Shown here piece by piece: positions 44,969-52,328 of a stretch of DNA of 64,000 nucleotides. Location: NCBI GenBank assembly GCA_963725895.1, contig CAVSAJ010000003.1, positions 620,001 through 684,000 of the forward strand, in the 5' to 3' direction. The notes under the pieces were generated by a model, which saw nothing but the letters and a program-made list of their open reading frames with translations, ran no database searches and was not told where the DNA came from. The position numbers and the translations under genes are program-made. This DNA comes from Bog-473 sp963725895 (GTDB taxonomy: Bacteria; Actinomycetota; Acidimicrobiia; Acidimicrobiales; RAAP-2). Positions within the stretch are counted from its first letter, which is position 1. Every line of letters starts with the position of its first letter.

Positions 44969-45409
44969 TCAGCCCTGGCGCGACCCCCACTCTGGGTCGA
45001 GCTGGCGCAGGAAGAGCGCGCAGCGCTGCTCCTCGTCGGTCTCGCCGATGGTCGCTGCGGCCAGCTCCAACGAGTGCAGCGAGCGGAGAAAGCCCCGGTT
45101 GGGCTCGTGACGCCACCGGACGTACCCCGAGCCGCGCCACCCTGCGGCCCGCAACGCGTCGAGGCCGCGGTGGTAGCCGACTCGGGCATACGCGTAACGC
45201 TCGATCGGATCCCTGCCCAGCTCGGCGAGCTCGGCCCAGGCGTCCAGGCAGCGAGGATCCCGGGCGGCGACGGCGGCCACCGCTTCCCGCCGGCGTTCTT
45301 GCGGGAGCGACCTGGCCGCGTCGAGTGCGGCAGCCAACTCCGGTGCGAGCGGGTCCAGCACGGTCTCGTGACTCCCGGACGTGAACTCGACGGAGTGCTC
45401 GGCGCTCAT
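44969..45409 (-). CDS. DUF3151-family protein
   Basis: 146 residues, an actinobacterial family of unknown function. Seen: P-L-A-P-E-L-A-A-A-L near residue 20, C-L-D-A-W-A-E-L-A-E, A-Y-A-R-V-G-Y-H-R-G-L-D-A-L-R and the close of the family R-C-A-L-F-L-R-Q-L-D-P. It looks all-helical and soluble, with possible TPR-like pairing. It is divergent from a thioesterase gene, with the 8-bp repeat array in the gap. Confidence 0.82.
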   Translation of the reverse strand: MSAEHSVEFTSGSHETVLDPLAPELAAALDAARSLPQERRREAVAAVAARDPRCLDAWAELAELGRDPIERYAYARVGYHRGLDALRAAGWRGSGYVRWRHEPNRGFLRSLHSLELAAATIGETDEEQRCALFLRQLDPEWGSRQG

Positions 45410-45456
45410 GTTTCCATGTTACGAGCGCGGAGTCGTCCTGGCGCATGAACGGTCGG

Positions 45457-45542
45457 CACGGCGGCACGGCGTCACGGCGGCACGGCGGCACGGCGGCACG
45501 GCGGCACGGCGGCACGGCGGCACGGCGGCACGGCGGCACGGC
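45457..45542. repeat. 8-bp tandem array CACGGCGG, ten copies
   Basis: Units start at 45457, 45465 (variant ending GT), 45473, 45481, 45489, 45497, 45505, 45513, 45521 and 45529, followed by six more matching bases. It lies in the gap between the divergent DUF3151 and thioesterase genes. The unit length is not a multiple of three, so any change in copy number alters spacing or frame. A GC-only palindromic run follows at 45543-45569. Confidence 0.9.
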
Positions 45543-45570
45543 CCGCGCGGCGCGCCGCGCGCCGCGCGGA

Positions 45571-46347
45571 ATGTCGGTGGTCTGGGGCCCAGCAGTACTG
45601 TTTCGCTCCGTGTTGAGCCAAGACCCGCGGCCGACGTCCTTCGACAACCACCCCGGCCTACGTGGTCGTGAGCCCGAAGCACGCGACCTGGCAGATGTGC
45701 TGCGCCGCCTCATCCGACTCTCGGTCAGCACGGCGCCACCGGCGGCGGAGACAGTGCGCCTCACCGCCGAGCTGGCCGCCGTGGCCGACGAGCTCGAATC
45801 CCACCTGCCCGAGGAACCGCTGCCCCGCTTCATCCCTCCCGACGAGGATGGGCCCCCGAAAGAGATCCCACTCGGGAGCGCCATGCCCTACGACGTGGTG
45901 GTGGGCCCCTTCAACCCGGTCGCGCTCCCGGTCGAGCTCGATTTCGAACCGCCCAAGGCCCTCGGCCGCGCCGTCTTCGACGTCACCTACGAGGGCGCGC
46001 CCGGTTGCGTCCACGGGGCTGTCCTGGCCGCGGCCTTCGACATCATCTTGACCGCGGCCAACGCCATCGAAGGAGCGACAGGCCCCACCGTGCGTCTGTC
46101 GCTGCGTTACCTGCGGCCCACCTTGACCAACGTCGAAGCTGTGTTCGAGGGCTGGGTGACCGAGATGACGCCGCGCCGCGTCCTGAGCAAGGGCCGCATT
46201 GTCCAAGACGGCATCGTCACCGTCGAGGCCGACGGCGAGTTCGCCATCTTCAACAGGGACAGGGTTCAAGGCATGGCCGACTCGCGGCGCGTCGAAATTC
46301 GGGGCCGAGCTCCGCCGTTCTGGCCGTGCCGGGGCAGGCGCGGGTGA
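45571..46347 (+). CDS. PaaI-like hotdog thioesterase-family protein
   Basis: 258 residues. A helical N-terminal half (about 30-90, L-R-R-L-I-R-L, A-E-L-A-A-V-A-D-E-L) precedes a hotdog domain (about 105-230) with G-A-P-G-C-V-H-G-A-V-L-A-A-A-F-D, the PaaI/4HBT catalytic segment. The C-terminal 25 residues are basic and may be affected by a frame error. The ATG at 45571 follows the GC palindrome with no clear ribosome site; a downstream start cannot be excluded. Another thioesterase gene follows after 62 bp. Confidence 0.72.
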   Translation: MSVVWGPAVLFRSVLSQDPRPTSFDNHPGLRGREPEARDLADVLRRLIRLSVSTAPPAAETVRLTAELAAVADELESHLPEEPLPRFIPPDEDGPPKEIPLGSAMPYDVVVGPFNPVALPVELDFEPPKALGRAVFDVTYEGAPGCVHGAVLAAAFDIILTAANAIEGATGPTVRLSLRYLRPTLTNVEAVFEGWVTEMTPRRVLSKGRIVQDGIVTVEADGEFAIFNRDRVQGMADSRRVEIRGRAPPFWPCRGRRG

Positions 46348-46409
46348 GAGCACCGAGGCAGAGGCTGCGGCGGGCGGGTCTGTCCCGACCGGGGAGTAGC
46401 CAGCGGAGG

Positions 46410-46877
46410 GTGACTCGCCTGTCCCTGCAGCCTTCACGCGACCCGCTCGACTACCCGTTCACCCATCGGCTGCGCACCCGCTTCGCGGAGACCGATGCCA
46501 TGGGGGTCGTGCACCACGCCGCCTACCTTCCATACCTCGAAGCGGCGCGGGTCGAATATCTGCGTTCGATCGGCCATCCCTACGGCGCCGTGCGCGCCGC
46601 CCGCCACGACGGCGATTCGGACGGGGACGCGAGTCGTGAGTTCCCCGTGCTCGAGCTGTCGGTGCAGTATCGCCAGCCGCTTCGCTTCGACGACGAGGTC
46701 GACGTCGCGCTGCGCGTCGGTGCTGTCACCCGCACGACCTTCCAGATCGCCTATCTGCTGTCGGTCGGCGGCGACGTTCGGGCGACTGCCGTCACGGTGC
46801 ACGGCTGCATCGACGGCCGCGGCCGCCCGTCCCGCCTGCCCGCGTGGGTCAGAGAGCCAGCGAGAACCGAAGGCTGA
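46410..46877 (+). CDS. 4HBT/FadM-type acyl-CoA thioesterase
   Basis: 155 residues. YbgC/FadM-like hotdog: T-R-F-A-E-T-D-A-M-G-V-V-H-H-A-A-Y with the catalytic Asp, then Y-L-P-Y-L-E-A-A-R and L-S-V-Q-Y-R-Q-P-L-R-F-D-D-E. Hydrolyses acyl-CoA thioesters. The GTG at 46410 gives a short leader before the domain; the ribosome site CGGAGG abuts it, so another non-ATG start a little downstream may be used. It converges with the TetR gene. Confidence 0.82.
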   Translation: MTRLSLQPSRDPLDYPFTHRLRTRFAETDAMGVVHHAAYLPYLEAARVEYLRSIGHPYGAVRAARHDGDSDGDASREFPVLELSVQYRQPLRFDDEVDVALRVGAVTRTTFQIAYLLSVGGDVRATAVTVHGCIDGRGRPSRLPAWVREPARTEG

Positions 46878-46903
46878 TGCACGGTGGTGCACGTCGCCGG
46901 GCT

Positions 46904-47488
46904 TCAGAGGGTCGATACCAACTGAGCGAAGGACTCTGCCATCGCCCGCTTCGCGGCAGTCGGGTCCGCGGCCCGTGTGACCACCATGCCGGCTTGCATG
47001 ATGGCGCCGAGCAGAAGGTGTGAGAGCGGTTCGACCGCCGCTTCCTCGATCCGGCCGGTCTGCGCCGCCACGCTGAGCACCGCCTTCAACGTGCCGAACC
47101 CGTAGCGCTCGTCGAGTTCGTGCCAGGTGTCCCAGCCGAGGACCGTCGGCCCGTCGAGCATCACGATGCGTTGCACCTCGGGGTTGACGCACTCATCCAA
47201 GAAGGCGTCGAAGCCCAACTCGAGGATCCGAATCGGGTCGGTTTCGCCGCCGGCGGTGGCGCTCTGGAGCACCCGTGCCGTCACCTCGTCCTCGACGGCT
47301 TCGAACGCGGCCTGGAAAAGGTCGGTCTTGCTGGCGAAGTGGTGGTACAAGGCGCCGCGGCTTACCTTCGCCTCGCCGAGGATCTGCTCGGTCGAGGTGG
47401 CGGCGAAGCCGTGATCCGCGAAGAGCCGCCGAGCCGTGGCGATGAGCCGGCTCCGGGTGGCCTCGGTGCGTTCGGCCTGGGTGGGCAC
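46904..47488 (-). CDS. TetR-family transcriptional regulator
   Basis: 194 residues. N-terminal helix-turn-helix (about 10-55): L-I-A-T-A-R-R-L-F-A-D-H-G-F-A-A-T-S and V-S-R-G-A-L-Y-H-H-F-A-S-K. The C-terminal ligand domain is typical (T-V-L-G-W-D-T-W, then helices to the end). It is divergent from the hydrolase gene with 54 bp between starts; an imperfect 23-bp palindrome in that gap is probably its site. Confidence 0.92.
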   Translation of the reverse strand: MPTQAERTEATRSRLIATARRLFADHGFAATSTEQILGEAKVSRGALYHHFASKTDLFQAAFEAVEDEVTARVLQSATAGGETDPIRILELGFDAFLDECVNPEVQRIVMLDGPTVLGWDTWHELDERYGFGTLKAVLSVAAQTGRIEEAAVEPLSHLLLGAIMQAGMVVTRAADPTAAKRAMAESFAQLVSTL

Positions 47489-47509
47489 GGCGAAATCCTA
47501 CTCCCTCTT

Positions 47510-47532
47510 TACAAACAGACAGTTGGTATGTA
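47510..47532. promoter_or_regulatory. Imperfect 23-bp palindrome between TetR and hydrolase (operator candidate)
   Basis: Centred on 47521; eight of eleven base pairs around the centre are complementary (outer TACA/TGTA, inner AC/GT). It lies 22 bp upstream of the tetR start and ends 10 bp before the hydrolase ATG. Confidence 0.5.
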
Positions 47533-47542
47533 CAGTGAAGGC

Positions 47543-48485
47543 ATGACCCCCACCACAAAGACAGACCAAAAGCCAGCACCATCCGCCTCCGGTGCGCGTG
47601 TCCCGACGGTGCTCCCTCGCCGGTTCATCAACCTCGCGCGGTGGCGACATCGCCTACGTCGACCAGGGCGACGGGAACGGCGGCTCCGACACGCCGGCCG
47701 CGCTCTTCGTGCACGGCGTACTCGTGAACGCCGACCTGTGGCGCAACGTCATCTGGGACGTCGCCGACGTGCGTCGCTGCATCGCCCCTGACCTGCCCGC
47801 ACACGGCGGGTCGCCCGGACCCGGCGCGGATGAGGCTCGCTTCGGCGACCTGTCGCTGACCGGGTTGGCCGCCATGCTCGATGAGTTGTGCGACCGACTC
47901 GGCCTCGACCAGGTCGACGTCGTCGCCAACGACACCGGCGGCGCCGTGTCGCAGGTGTTTGCCGCGCGCTACCCGGAGCGGATCCGCACGCTCACGCTCA
48001 CCAACTGTGACGTACACGAGAATTTCCCGCCCGAGATCTTCAAGCCTTTCGTCGAGCTGGCCGAGGTCGGCGAGTTCGGACCGATGGTCGCCGCCATGGC
48101 GGACGACGCCGCGCTGGCCCGATCCGAGGCTGGATTCGGCCAGGGCTACGCGCACCCCGGCGACCTCCCCGACGAGCTCCTGACGAGCTACCTCGGGCCC
48201 TTCGTCGCCGACCGGGGCAAGGGCCTCGAGCGCTTTCTCACCGCATCGTCGGCGACCGAGCTCATGGCCGTCGAGCCGCTGCTGGCCGAACTGCACGCGC
48301 CGACCCAGGTGGCGTGGGGGACCGCCGACATCTTCTTCGAGCCGGCGTGGGCCGATCGTCTGGCCGGCATGATCCCCGGTGTCGAGCGCGTCACGCTCGT
48401 TCCCGATGCGATGCTCTTTTGGCCCGACGAGCAGGCAGCCGACCTCGTCCCCCTGCTCCGGGAGTTCTGGGAGGCACACGCCTGA
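47543..48485 (+). CDS. Alpha/beta hydrolase, haloalkane-dehalogenase-like, reading frame broken once
   Basis: About 313 residues. Frame from ATG 47543 gives the N-terminal 32 residues, then a break near 47640, and the remainder G-G-D-I-A-Y-V-D-Q-G-D, F-V-H-G-V-L-V-N, A-P-D-L-P-A-H-G, and the nucleophile elbow V-A-N-D-T-G-G-A-V-S, where Asp takes the place of Ser as in dehalogenases and epoxide hydrolases. The usual catalytic His position near the C-terminus reads D-A-M-L-F-W-P-D-E-Q without a His, so activity is doubtful or uses another residue. Probably repressed by the divergent TetR. Confidence 0.78.
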
Positions 48486-48516
48486 TCCGCCTGATCCGCC
48501 TGATCCGCCTGATCGC
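48481..48516 (+). repeat. 9-bp tandem repeat at the hydrolase stop
   Basis: CCTGATCCG at 48481-48489, 48490-48498 and 48499-48507, then a variant at 48508-48516. The hydrolase TGA lies inside the first unit. Confidence 0.8.
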
Positions 48517-48564
48517 CACCGCCCCGGCGCCACGCCCGGCGCCGGGGCGGTACCGTGCTGCGCG

Positions 48565-49029
48565 GTGAGCTCGAGCGAGCGGGTCACGCACCTTCGGGCC
48601 GCACGGGACCTGATGGACCTTCATTTCGCCGAGCCCATCGACCTCGACCGGCTGGCCGCAGAGGCCGGCTTCTCCAAGTTCCACTTCGCCCGTGTCTTCA
48701 AGGACGCGTTCAGGCGAGACGCCGGCGAACTACCTCACACGGGCGCGTCGAGCGGGCGAAGGATCTCTTGCGCTCGGCCAACCTGACCGTCACCGAGGTG
48801 TGCATGCTCGTGGGGTTCTCGAGCCCGGGTTCGTTCAGCGCCCGTTTCTCCGAGTTGGTCGGCATGTCGCCCAGTGACTTCCAGCGCGTCTCTGGGGCCC
48901 CGCGGGGGTGTCCCGCCCGTCCCGGGCTGCTTTCTGATGGACTGGGCCCGTCCCCGGCCCGACACGCCTCCAGCTCGTGCGGCTCGTGCGAGCGCGGGCG
49001 CCGAAATGCGCAATCGCGGAGAAGCCTGA
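48565..49029 (+). CDS. AraC-family transcriptional regulator, reading frame broken about three times
   Basis: About 154 residues. Two helix-turn-helix units are recognisable across frames: L-D-R-L-A-A-E-A-G-F-S-K-F-H-F-A-R-V-F (first frame), E-T-P-A-N-Y-L-T (second), V-E-R-A-K-D-L-L-R and V-C-M-L-V-G-F-S-S-P-G-S-F-S-A-R-F (third), and the tail M-R-N-R-G-E-A before TGA 49027-49029. It is a small AraC protein with no sensor domain. A VOC-family gene follows after 54 bp, an arrangement common in Actinobacteria. Confidence 0.78.
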
Positions 49030-49083
49030 GGACACCACAGCGTCGTACCCTGCTCCTACACGCCAGCAGGAGGACGAAACGCC

Positions 49084-49536
49084 ATGATCACCCGCATGTC
49101 CCATACGAGTGTCTTCGTTTTGGACCAAGACTCCGCGAAGACCTTTTACACAGAGACGCTCGGCTTCGAGCTGCGTTTCGACATCTCAATGGACGAGGAG
49201 TTCGAAGGGGCGGGCGCCGGATTCCGCTGGCTCACCGTCGGACCGAGAGAGCAGCCCGACCTCCAGATCATCCTGTCGTCGTGTGAGATGGGCCGCTCGC
49301 CCGAGGCCGCGGAGCAGCTCCGCGCGCTCGTGGCCAGCGGTGCGATCGGCATTGGCGTGATGCAAACCGACGGCTGCTAAGGCACCCCCACCGAGCTCGC
49401 GGCGAAAGGCGTCACCTTCTTGTCAGAGCCGACTGAACGTCCCTATGGGATCGAGGCGACGCTGCGCGACGACTCCGGCAACATGATGAGCCTGGCGCAG
49501 CCCTTCGCCTTTGGAGGCGGCGCGCCGCCCACGTGA
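49084..49536 (+). pseudogene. VOC-family protein interrupted by an in-frame TAA
   Basis: About 150 codons. Glyoxalase-fold enzyme or binding protein: T-S-V-F-V-L-D-Q-D-S-A-K-T-F-Y near the start, then T-E-T-L-G-F-E-L, and after the TAA at 49378-49380 the same frame continues with A-A-K-G-V-T-F-L-S-E-P-T-E and D-D-S-G-N-M-M-S-L to TGA 49534. Since the frame is the same on both sides, this is a base change or a pair of compensating indels. It may be a read error, as neighbouring genes also have frame breaks. Confidence 0.72.
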
Positions 49537-49565
49537 TGGCCGCTCGTCTCTATTCGGTGTTCGGC

Positions 49566-50096
49566 TCAGGCGGGATGACCCGGCTGGAGGGGCGGGGCGC
49601 TGCGGTAGGTGAGGAGACCGGCATGGCCCCCGGCCACCGCACGTACCGCCCGAACCAGGAAGGCCTCGTGGTCGCCCACGGAGAAGTGCCCCAAGACCCG
49701 GCCCTCCATGCTGACGGCCGAGTCGACCAGGAGTGGCGCGCCGGTGGACCCGAGTCGCCAGTCGACGTCGGCGAACTTGTCGACCACGTCCCCCGTCTCC
49801 TCACCGAACAGGCGCGCCGTCGTGCTCTGGTCGGCGCCGAGCAGATGGAGTCCCATGCCTGGTGAGCGTTCGGCGACCGACAAGGTGTGGTTCACCTTGG
49901 AGATGCATACCAAGAAATTCGGTGGGTGAATGCTGCACTGGGTCACGAACCCGGCCAGGCAACCGCTCATGTCGGCATCCGGTGCGCGCACGGTGACGAC
50001 GTAGTACGGGTAGTCGACGAGATCGAAGAAGGCCCCGAGGTCTTCGGGACCCTCGCTCACGAGGTGGTGAACCGGATCCGTTGCACCGAAACCCAT
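49566..50096 (-). CDS. Flavin-reductase-like domain protein
   Basis: 176 residues. FMN-binding split barrel of the flavin reductase family: V-V-T-V-R near residue 30, G-C-L-A-G-F-V-T-Q-C-S-I-H-P-P (flavin loop) and L-V-C-I-S-K-V-N-H-T. The C-terminus has G-H-F-S-V-G-D-H-E. It reduces flavin for a partner monooxygenase or acts alone; no partner is adjacent. The ATG at 50096 starts just before the domain, and the 52-residue upstream extension has no family similarity that I can see. Confidence 0.82.
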   Translation of the reverse strand: MGFGATDPVHHLVSEGPEDLGAFFDLVDYPYYVVTVRAPDADMSGCLAGFVTQCSIHPPNFLVCISKVNHTLSVAERSPGMGLHLLGADQSTTARLFGEETGDVVDKFADVDWRLGSTGAPLLVDSAVSMEGRVLGHFSVGDHEAFLVRAVRAVAGGHAGLLTYRSAPPLQPGHPA

Positions 50097-50309
50097 TGCC
50101 GGTCCTCCACGCCGTAAACCGAGCAATCCCGAGTCCATCGAGCACGTCCGAGGGGTGTGCCGCACGAGCCCGGGCATCCCGCTGTCCGTACCCGGCGGCG
50201 CCCCGTTGCGGTTCCAGTACCCTGCCCTTGGGTAGGCAAAACTCATGAACATGATCTGTGCGTCGCCACGGGCTGCTCAGGCCCGCCTCAGCGTGGGAGG
50301 ACCGCACTG

Positions 50310-51938
50310 CTGACCGAGGGAGCCAAGGGCGCCTCCGCGGTCGCGGGACTTGACGGAGCGCCCCCTGGCTTCGACATCAAGAAGGGTGGGCTCGGATCGG
50401 CCACACAGGCGCTCGCGCTGGCCACGCTGTGCACCGTCCTCTTCCTCACGTTCCTCGACAACACGATCGTCAGCGTTGGCCTTGCCAACATCCAAAGCAG
50501 TCTGCACGCCGGTGTCACGTCGCTGCAGTGGGTGGTCAACGGGTACGCCCTGACCTTCGCCAGCTTCATGCTCGCGGCGGGGATGCTCGGCGACATCCTT
50601 GGGCGAAAGCGGGTCATGCTCGCCGGAGTCGCCATCTTCTGCGCAGGCTCGGTCATGGCGGCGCTGGCGGGCAACGTTGACTGGCTCATTGGGGGTCGCG
50701 TCGTCATGGGTATCGGCGCGGCGGCGAGCGAGCCGGGGACACTGTCGATCATCCGCCACGTGTACCCGGACCGTGAGACCCGAGCAGACGCGCTGGGCGT
50801 CTGGGCCGCGGTCTCTGGACTAGCCCTGGCGCTCGGGCCCGTCATCGCGGGGGCGCTCGTTGGGTTTTCGAGCTGGCGGGCCATCTTCTGGTTCAACCTA
50901 GGCCTTGGGTTGCTGGCATTCATCCTGGCTGCCGTGGCGGTGCCCGAGTCGTCGGACCGGCAGGGACGCCGGATCGACGTCCTCGGCTTTCTCTTCGGCG
51001 CCGCTTTCCTGGGCTGTATCTCCTTCGCGGTGATTCAGGGCGAGGAGTCCGGCTACACGACCGGCTGGATCGTCGCGCTGTTCGTCCTGTGCGGTGTCGC
51101 AGGTCTGGCGTTCGTCGTCACAGAGCTCAGAGTGAAGAGTCCGATGCTCGATCTGAGCATGTTCCGCCGCGCGCCCTTTGCCGGCTCGGCCTTCGTTGCC
51201 TTCGCGGCCTACTTCGGGACCTTCTCCATCTTCTTCTTCACGGCCCTGTACCTCCAGGTCGTGGTCGGCGCGTCCGCATACCAGGCCGCGGTGGATTTCT
51301 TGCCCATGGCCGCGGGACTCATCATCTTCTCGGCCATTGCGGGGCCGTTGGTGGCGCACGTCGGCCCCCGTTGGCCCATGACGATCGGCTGCCTCTTGGC
51401 CGGCGGGGGGATCCTCATCGCCGCCGCGGTGTTGGGGCCGGACGTGACCTTTGGGACGCTGGGGTGGGTGCTGCCGATCGCGGGGATCGGCATCGGCACC
51501 CTGTTGGTGCCCGTGACCTCGGTTCCGCTGACGGTGGTGCCTCCGGAACGGTCTGGCATGGCCGCTTCCGCCACCAATACCAGCAGGGAGATGGGTGCGG
51601 TGTTCGGCGTGGCCATCCTGGGCGCGATCGTCAACGCCAAGCTGACCGGCGATCTCGCGGCACGACTCAAGGCAATCGGCATCCCGCCGAACTTCCAGAG
51701 TCTGGTCCTTCACGCCGTGCAGACCGGTGGCACCAGCGGTGGAGCCGCCGGCAGCGCGGAGCACTCCAAGAACGCCACCGTGGCGCGCATCGCGACCAAA
51801 GTTGTCAACGCAGCGTACGACGCCTTCGGGTCCGGGCTCCACGAGGCCTTGGAGCTCTCAGGCAGCCTCATCTTGGTGGGCGCGGTCGTGGCCTTCTTCA
51901 CCATCCATCGCACGCGCGGCGAGACCTACGATCTCTAG
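50310..51938 (+). CDS. DHA2-family (14-TM) MFS drug/proton antiporter
   Basis: About 542 residues with 14 hydrophobic helices. EmrB/QacA-type exporter: L-D-N-T-I-V-S-V-G-L (motif D1), G-D-I-L-G-R-K-R-V (motif A), G-I-G-A-A-A-S-E-P (motif C-like, altered) and F-S-S-W-R-A-I-F-W-F-N. Substrates cannot be inferred from sequence. The start is unclear: GGGAGG at 50295-50300 precedes two CTG codons (50307, 50310) in frame, while no ATG/GTG is suitably placed, so a CTG start or a local base error is likely. Confidence 0.88.
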   Translation: MTEGAKGASAVAGLDGAPPGFDIKKGGLGSATQALALATLCTVLFLTFLDNTIVSVGLANIQSSLHAGVTSLQWVVNGYALTFASFMLAAGMLGDILGRKRVMLAGVAIFCAGSVMAALAGNVDWLIGGRVVMGIGAAASEPGTLSIIRHVYPDRETRADALGVWAAVSGLALALGPVIAGALVGFSSWRAIFWFNLGLGLLAFILAAVAVPESSDRQGRRIDVLGFLFGAAFLGCISFAVIQGEESGYTTGWIVALFVLCGVAGLAFVVTELRVKSPMLDLSMFRRAPFAGSAFVAFAAYFGTFSIFFFTALYLQVVVGASAYQAAVDFLPMAAGLIIFSAIAGPLVAHVGPRWPMTIGCLLAGGGILIAAAVLGPDVTFGTLGWVLPIAGIGIGTLLVPVTSVPLTVVPPERSGMAASATNTSREMGAVFGVAILGAIVNAKLTGDLAARLKAIGIPPNFQSLVLHAVQTGGTSGGAAGSAEHSKNATVARIATKVVNAAYDAFGSGLHEALELSGSLILVGAVVAFFTIHRTRGETYDL

Positions 51939-52328
51939 GGGCTCGTGGCCACCGAGGCATCGTCACGACCGAGCTCCTCACGACCGAGGGTCGTCGGGAT
52001 CGCAGGGTGTTCACGACCGGCGCGGCGCGGCGGCCTCCGCCATCCGCACGGCACGCGCGATCCTTTCGTGCTCATGGCGCGTCGGCCGTTGGTGGTGTCG
52101 TCGCGTACCTCGCGCTACACCATGTCCCTACCCGCGGTGGCGTCGATCATTCGGGCGTGTCGAGTTCCGTGTGACGCTCGCCCTGCCAAATAGCTAGCGG
52201 GCGACAAATCGGGCGCGGCGGAGCGACCGGGCAGGACTTATTTACCAGAGACACTGCACGGGGGTTTCCCCATAATGACGACAGCGCGTCTGGGGAAGCG
52301 TGCGGGTCACGGCCCGAGGAGGAACGCC
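51939..52328. other. Gene-free leader region of the DUF11 surface-protein gene
   Basis: 390 bp between the MFS stop and the start of the surface protein. A short open frame over the first half shows no recognisable domain. The 3' part (about 52190-52275) is more AT-rich, with GGGGG-TTT-CCCC near 52260, and may hold the promoter and leader. No known riboswitch was recognised. Confidence 0.5.
52316..52323 (+). promoter_or_regulatory. Strong ribosome binding site GAGGAGGA
   Basis: Ends 5 bases before the ATG at 52329 and so decides that start over the in-frame ATG at 52275, which has no such site. Confidence 0.75.

Noticed and set aside
45457..45542. CRISPR array
   Set aside because: Units are 8 bp with no spacers.
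42231..45884. 1218-residue minus-strand frame joining MarR and the ABC subunit
   Set aside because: The ABC subunit has its own ATG at 44315 coupled to the marR stop; the upstream part mixes marR with non-coding frames.
51945..52193. 82-residue open frame downstream of the MFS gene
   Set aside because: No ribosome site, Arg/Ser-rich shadow-like composition, no recognisable domain.
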